A DNA stretch of 64,000 nucleotides, from positions 7,439,357 to 7,503,356 of the forward strand of contig NC_081340.1 in NCBI RefSeq assembly GCF_022539665.2. Reading direction: 5' to 3'. Shown one piece after another: positions 58,143-64,000 of the stretch. Made by a program: the position numbers and the translations under genes. The notes under the pieces are model-generated. The model saw only the letters and a program-made list of their open reading frames with translations, was not told the origin of the DNA and searched no databases. Source of the DNA: Daphnia carinata (lineage: Eukaryota > Arthropoda > Branchiopoda > Diplostraca > Daphniidae). Positions within the stretch are counted from its first letter, which is position 1; each line of letters begins with the position of its first letter.

Positions 58143-61100
58143 ATGCCGGATTGTTTCAACCCCCCAGGTGAGTGATTGTTGCCCTCCAATCGTGCAACCT
58201 GTGCCGTGTCATCGTGATGGAATATGTTGAGTTAGTGTCTTTTAAAAAGCCAAACTCCCCAGTGCCCTACGCGACGATCCAACACTCAAACACAAGAAGT
58301 TCGGAATTTCCTTAGGACTGGCGTGTGTGTTTGTCTCTGTGTGTGTCCTATGTGTATACTACTCCTGGATTAATCGTTTCCCGATTTTTTCAACGGAAAA
58401 ATTCGCTTTTGGATTACATTTCATCCATCATAATAGTTGCTGTTATGCATTTATGTGTGTCGTCGACGGGCTCAAATGTTGTCAAAGTGGGGTGGGCAGA
58501 AAGAGAGAGTCGGCATGTTTTTGGCTGCTTGCTCGCGTCAGGGCTACTACGGCGGGCAGCAGCAGCGCCACCACCACCACACCTTTGCATTTTGTTCGCA
58601 TTTCAACAACAAAATTTCAAATCAAATGAATGATGTTCATTTTTCAGACACCCCAAATTTAAAAGATCTCGTTTCGGGCTCTAATCGTGTGCCTGCATTT
58701 TAAAGCTGAATATGAGGGATTCTTTCCAGTAAAGTTAAAAATGGGCCACTGTTGTTCGTCGGAACAAAAGAGGCCCCAGTTCAATCCAGTACGGGCTGTC
58801 CATATTTCTCTTGTTTAGTATTGACGTTTGCAGATTGGATGCAAGTTTCAGGGAACAAAAAAAAACGCGCGTAAAAACCCAAACAAAACAACTCTTAGAC
58901 AATCATCCAACCGAACGAATAGTTACGTTAGTGGTCAGTGATTGTGTCTGCTTTTTTTTTGTGTGTGTGACCGAATAGTGGTCACAGGTGTCGGGTTCTA
59001 GCAAAACTCGACCAAACGAAAGTGTTTGGATGCTCTGTGCCAATAAAAAAAAAATCATGGGAACGCCGGGTCTTCCCCCTCAAACTCGTTCTCTTCTGTT
59101 TAAAAGTTTCAAGTTTGGCACGTTGAATCAAGGTAGTGATCACAACAATGCTAATCGGCCAAACATTCGAGGTTATCTTCATCGTGATAATTAATAACAG
59201 CCTGTTTGCCTGTGTCTATTATGTTTGCTTTAACTCTATGCTACTGGAATCAATTATGCCTTAGGTTCTAATGTATCTCACATTTCTGTGTTTTTTTTTC
59301 AGAGAGTGAAGAGAACCGCCAGCTGCGGGTCCGCCGAGTGGAGCCGTGGAACTCGGTCCGGGTCACCTTCACCTTGCCCAGGGAGGCGGCCGGCCGGCTC
59401 CGCCAGCTGGCCCAGGTGGGCGATGCGGCGCTTAGAGAATTAGGAATATTATCCCTGCAGCTGGAAGGCGATCAGGTATACCTCATAACTTAAATCAAAG
59501 CCCTAATACGAGACATTCATCACGATCATCTTTACAGGTCATATCCCTGACGATCGCCGGTCGATATGAAGCGCAAGAGATTGTTTTCCGGACGGAACCA
59601 GCAGGAGCAGCAGCAAATGTATCAGCTGCTTCTGCAGTCAATGGAAGTGTAGGAGGAAATAGTGTATCGCCTTTAACCGGGTCAGTGGTGTCAGCAACAT
59701 CCTCCCCAGCCAGTGTGACAGAATTATTGGCGCAAGTCGCCTCTACCGGAGCCGGTGTTAACGGCCTAGTGACTCCTTCTCAGGGTAGTGCCAGTGTCCT
59801 CTTGCCGACCGATGTGAATGTCGGCAACAATAGCAACTTCCAGCAGCCAGTGGTGGCTGTGTCGTCTGCCGGAGCGTTCCGCAGTCCGAATGTCGTTGCG
59901 CCAGGTAGTCAGCCGATTCCTTACGTGCAACAACATCAGAGACCTGTTCTAGGAGGAGGATGTAGTGCGAGCGCGCAATCGAATGTCGGACCACACAACA
60001 GCAATCCGAACAGCGGGATCGGCGGTAGTGGTGTCGTGGCGGCTCGTGCCCAACCGGTCTACGCGGGTCCCTACCCATTCGCCAGTATGACCCACGCCGC
60101 TCAATCCATGCTCGGCCAAACGGGCCAGCCGTCCTCCTCCTCTTTATCCTCAGCTTCTTCTTCTTCTTCTTCTTGTTCCCCGGCCATCACCACCATGTCT
60201 CAAACAATACCCAGAACGGGACGGCCTCCTACAACAATGACGGCCAATACAATCAACCACCCGGCTGTAGCGTCAGGCCCGCCTCCTCCGACATCTACAG
60301 CTTCTTCTTCTTCACCTTCTCCACTTCAAGTTCTGTCAAGTGCCTTGCACCATGTCACTATGAAATCTGCCGAACCCGCCGCCACGGCCGCTGTTGTTTT
60401 CGCGCCGCCCACTACTATGCAAGTCGGAGGAATCAACGCACTCTCTTCCGCCCAGCACTTCCAGCCGAATCCAACACAGCAACAACCGTTCCCCAGCACG
60501 TCATCACCTACACCGACTGCCGTTAGGACAACGCCGGTGGTGGCAATAAACCAACCCGTACCACCGACGTCCGGCTCGTCCAATTTCCAATCGGTTCCCA
60601 TCACGACCGTGTCGAGCCCGCTCTTAGTCAATCTGTTGCAGCAACAACAACAACAGCGGCAACAACAGGAACAACAGCAGTTGCAGCAACCTAGGACAAT
60701 GTTAGCCAGTCGGAGTGGATCGCCCGGTGCGCAAGGAATGGCATCAGCCAGCATGGGACCTGTCACGTCGACGGTCAATTCGAGTGATGTGGCAATGGAA
60801 TCGAATCCAGTTGACGTCCTGGACAAGGTCAGACATCAAAAGCAGCAGCAGGTGATGGGAGGAGTCGGTCGTCCGGTTAGCCGTACGCACAACTCGCCAC
60901 TTTCGTCATCTCCGGCCGCCTCACCTTACCCTGTTTCCTCTTCTTCTCCCAATTCGCCGGCCGGAACGCCCGTCGTGGCGACTCCTGCTCCGGTAGAGAC
61001 AAACCTGACATTGGCTGCCTCAGTCACGGTGCTTAATGTTCGGACAGGTGCACCACTCAACGCCCACACGGCTCTCAGCGGCCTGGCCCCCGCGATTCCT

Positions 61101-64000
61101 TCAGCACATCCTTCGTCCAGCGTTGCTGCTACCCCTGTTGTTGTCCCGGTTTCGTCCTCGTCTTCTACGCTGGAAACTGGAGAAGCCCTTCAGGTTTTTT
61201 TTTTTTTTAAAGAAACTTGTGTTTGCTTTTAAAGTGTTTTTTTTTTTTTAACGATGTATGTTTGTTTTGACAGACTGATAGATTAAACCAGCCGATGATG
61301 GTCCAGCAACAGCAATTTGTTGTTCGGCCGCCTGGAAGTGTACCATCTGCTTCAATGGTTGCTGGAGTACGAATGCCCATGATGACTCGGGCTCCCGGGC
61401 CTGGATCTCTTGGTGTTATTCGCCATTTGGCGCCAATAACAACGGCCGCAGCGATACCAACAGCAACACCACCTGGCGTTGCTTCCGCAGCTGCCACTTC
61501 GTCCTCCTCAATCCGGTCGCCGCTTCAATCCGCCGTTCCGCCGCCACCTTACCCGGGCCTTAGGCCCAACCTTCATGTGGTCAATCACAACCGCCTACCG
61601 GTCATTCCTGGTGGAGCCACCGTCACTGCTGTACCTGCTACCGTTGCCGGTAAATTTTCATTAAAACAAATTCATTAAAAATTCTAATTCATTATTGGTT
61701 TATATTTTTCCGCAGCGTCCATATCCTCATCGTCTGTGACTTCGTCTAATGTGAGTGCCAACCTCCTCGATGGGATGGTGTGTGTCAACGACACGTATAT
61801 GTTACCTGGAAGAAACAACCTGTCCATCACTGTCGTCAGCGATCCCCAGAGGAACGCTGCAACAAACATTCAGCGCGTAGCTGGAACGACTCCGACTCCA
61901 CCGCAAACGATTATGGGGACGCCCCCGATGTCGGCAGTCGCAACCAACAACACCAATCCAACCGCCATCACTATCTCGAGAACAGCCTCAGAGATGGAGA
62001 AACAAAAGCAACTGCTTATCAACCCACTGACGGGTACTCTTGCAATTCTAAATGAATTTTGGATTTTTATTTAATTTATTTTGTATTTAAAAAAAATTAG
62101 GTCATTTAGAGCCGAGTCCTAGCGAGAGCTCCGACAGTGACGTGGAAGTGACCAAAGATTTGGAAATGTCGCTGGAGAGCACCTTGTTGATGCAGTCGCT
62201 GCTTGATCCCACCTCACCCACCTTCCTAGATCGGCCTTTACCCGACTGTCTCTTCAGCGACGAAGACACGGAGAAAATGTCGTTGGCAAACGACAAACCC
62301 GATCCGTACGAATTGTCGTCCAAAACAATCAATCGGACAACAGCGACAACAATAATCAATCAGCCCATTGTGGCCGCAGCCATCTGCAGGGAACAACCAC
62401 CGCCGGGAGGCAAAGAGACGGGCGAAGGCATAAAATTGCGACTGAAATTAGAGAAAAATGAATCCAATTATGTTGCCTTTGTTAATCTACCTGTACCGAA
62501 ATCATCGCCGAGTTTGGATCCTGCGGCACCCAACTCGATTTCCAACAGCGGTGGAAGCAGTCCGGCCACGGAGCCCAGGGTTCCTCCTCTGCACATCTCC
62601 CTCAAAGGTCGCAATCTGGCTGTTTTGAATAGTCCAAAGAAGGACGTCAAAAGGAAAAAGTCCCGAAGCCGGCACGAATCGGCGGAAGAGGATGAATTAT
62701 TCCACAAAGGTATTCAAATTATTAATAAAAATACGTGAAATGGATTTTTTTAAATCGCAAATAATTTCGATGTTTAGGTGAAAAGAAGAGCGTCAAACGA
62801 AAACGGTCTCAGCAGTTAACGCCAAGTTACGCGGAATGTGTAGACGACAGAGCAGAGGAACAACAAGAAGATCTCGTTCCTGTCGAGGATGTCGAATCCG
62901 ATTGTAAGCCAAAAGTAAAAACGAAAATGGAACTTGAAACGGGCCCACCTTCCACCAATATCGTCTTGTCCGAACCGGCCTCTGATTTGCCGAGCGTCGA
63001 CAAGATGGCCGACATCAACTTGGCGATGCCCCTCGTGTTGATGGAACAGGACGAAGAGGTCGTCCCCATAACGGGCAGTGTTCCGGGGCCGTCAATCAAA
63101 CTAGACGATGAGCCAGTCAAATTGGAGGACATGGAAGTCTGCCTGGAATCCAATGAGACCCCACCAACGTGTGAAGTAGCCATAGTGGACACTCGTAGTG
63201 CAATAGTGAATCACGTAACGGCAGATCGTGATGTAATGGTGACGTCAGACAATTCGCGGACAGAGCAAATAGTGAGCTCAGATGTATTGGACGTTGATGT
63301 GACGCCAATAGGCGAAGATGTGACCATGATACCATCACCACCTGTTGTTCCTTCGTTACCCTTGAACCCCCCAACTTCTTCCACTCACAGTTCAAATAGT
63401 CCAACCGTCCATCAAGTGACTGATCCAAGTTCGCCATTATCCCCGCCTCTTGAATTGTCTGTGGCTAGTCCGGCCGTCCAACAATCACAAGCGGAGCCGC
63501 AACAGCAGGAATTACCACCTGAAGTGAAGGATGAACCATCCATTCCGGCGTGCGTTGAAAAAACGGAACTCGCAGAAGCAGAGTGTATTTCTTCCATAAT
63601 CCAACCCAAGTGCGAAGTGGAAGACACGCTGAATGATGTCAAACGTGATGACTTCTTTGCAGGTAAAATTGTGCTGTTAATTCATTATAAAACATTTGAT
63701 TTCATAATTTTTGGGATTGACAGAGCCTGTGGATCAAGAGGGTCTAAGTGCTCGCTTGATTAAGAACGAATTAGAGGCGACGATTATGCGTACGAAGATC
63801 GGCACCAACGACCTGCACAAGCTGAGTTTACTTAACAATGTCCACCGGAAGAGCAATGCTTTAATCCCAACACCTGAACAAGAGCCATCGGTTATTGTTA
63901 ACGTGAGTACGACGACCACCATCAAAGTGGCCGAAGAAGCGCTACCTGGAAGTCGAACTATGATGACCTCTTCGGAAAAATCAGCTGAAGAAATCATTTC
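58143..64000 (+). CDS. NCOA6: Nuclear receptor coactivator 6 (NCOA6/ASC-2), N-terminal part, runs off the window
   Basis: The core exons are 59303-59475, 59538-61193, 61274-61649, 61716-62033, 62101-62709, 62778-63662 and 63724 to beyond 64000, all joining in phase. Upstream, 58143-58167 (MPDCFNPP) and 59057-59132 ([10 protein letters not shown]) are alternative phase-1 first coding exons. NCOA6 is a nuclear coactivator and a subunit of MLL3/4 (COMPASS-like) histone methyltransferase complexes. Its N-terminal domain is recognised by [18 protein letters not shown] and [15 protein letters not shown] long Ser/Pro/Gln/Val-rich low-complexity region follows. It contains the nuclear-receptor box [10 protein letters not shown] (LxxLL at 60624-60638), which matches NR box 1 of the vertebrate protein, followed directly by a Gln run. 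Later exons have acidic and Lys/Arg-rich segments ([13 protein letters not shown]). About 1,500 residues are visible without a stop. Confidence 0.88.

Noticed and set aside
60326-60826. 166-codon minus-strand frame rich in Cys/Gly
   Set aside because: It is the antisense shadow of the Gln/Pro/Ser-rich NCOA6 coding exon.

Overview
The window looks like nuclear DNA of a small-genome arthropod, most likely a water flea (Daphnia or a close branchiopod). Genes are dense and mostly split by 55-120 bp introns. Intergenic DNA is full of A/T homopolymers and GA or TG microsatellites. The gene set also fits: a neurotrophin-type cystine-knot ligand (reported from Daphnia among arthropods), an MBD2/3 protein with an intact methyl-CpG-binding domain, Sirt1, 4E-BP and MEX3. 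Species assignment is inference. All exon models are my own, built from GT/AG sites, reading phase and remembered family consensus; nothing was searched or aligned by machine.

Layout. 1-2457: microsatellites and no recognised coding sequence. 2458-10995 (+): a calpain whose catalytic Cys and His are both replaced. 11565-12910 (-): a class A GPCR. 13782-16329 (+): Sirt1. 17044-17611 (-): 4E-BP. 20029-25000: a giant inverted repeat whose ~2.2 kb arms each hold a broken copy of an unrecognised multi-exon gene, with tRNA-like sequences in the spacer. A second, smaller inverted repeat follows at 25024-25612. 25952-27087 (-): a BTEB-type Kruppel-like factor. 27.1-36.7 kb: a gene-poor stretch that may hold long 5' regions. 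36752-40871 (+): the neurotrophin-like ligand. 42483-43743 (-) and 43918-44949 (+): SDR39U1 and MBD2/3, head to head across 174 bp that contains a full CTCF-type motif. 45.0-50.2 kb: no genes, possibly the MEX3 3'UTR. 50166-53337 (-): MEX3 (two KH domains plus RING). 57069-57372 (+): COX6C. 58143-64000 (+): the N-terminal part of NCOA6, running off the window.

The genes do not form one pathway; this is an ordinary euchromatic neighbourhood. Several regulators sit together: chromatin and transcription (Sirt1, MBD2/3, KLF, NCOA6), translation and RNA control (4E-BP, MEX3) and signalling (GPCR, neurotrophin). The most notable items are the neurotrophin-like ligand, the pseudo-protease calpain, the MBD3-like substitution in the MBD protein, and the paired palindromes. 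The large palindrome has near-identical inner arms and divergent outer arms, and CTCF-like motifs lie near the ends of both.
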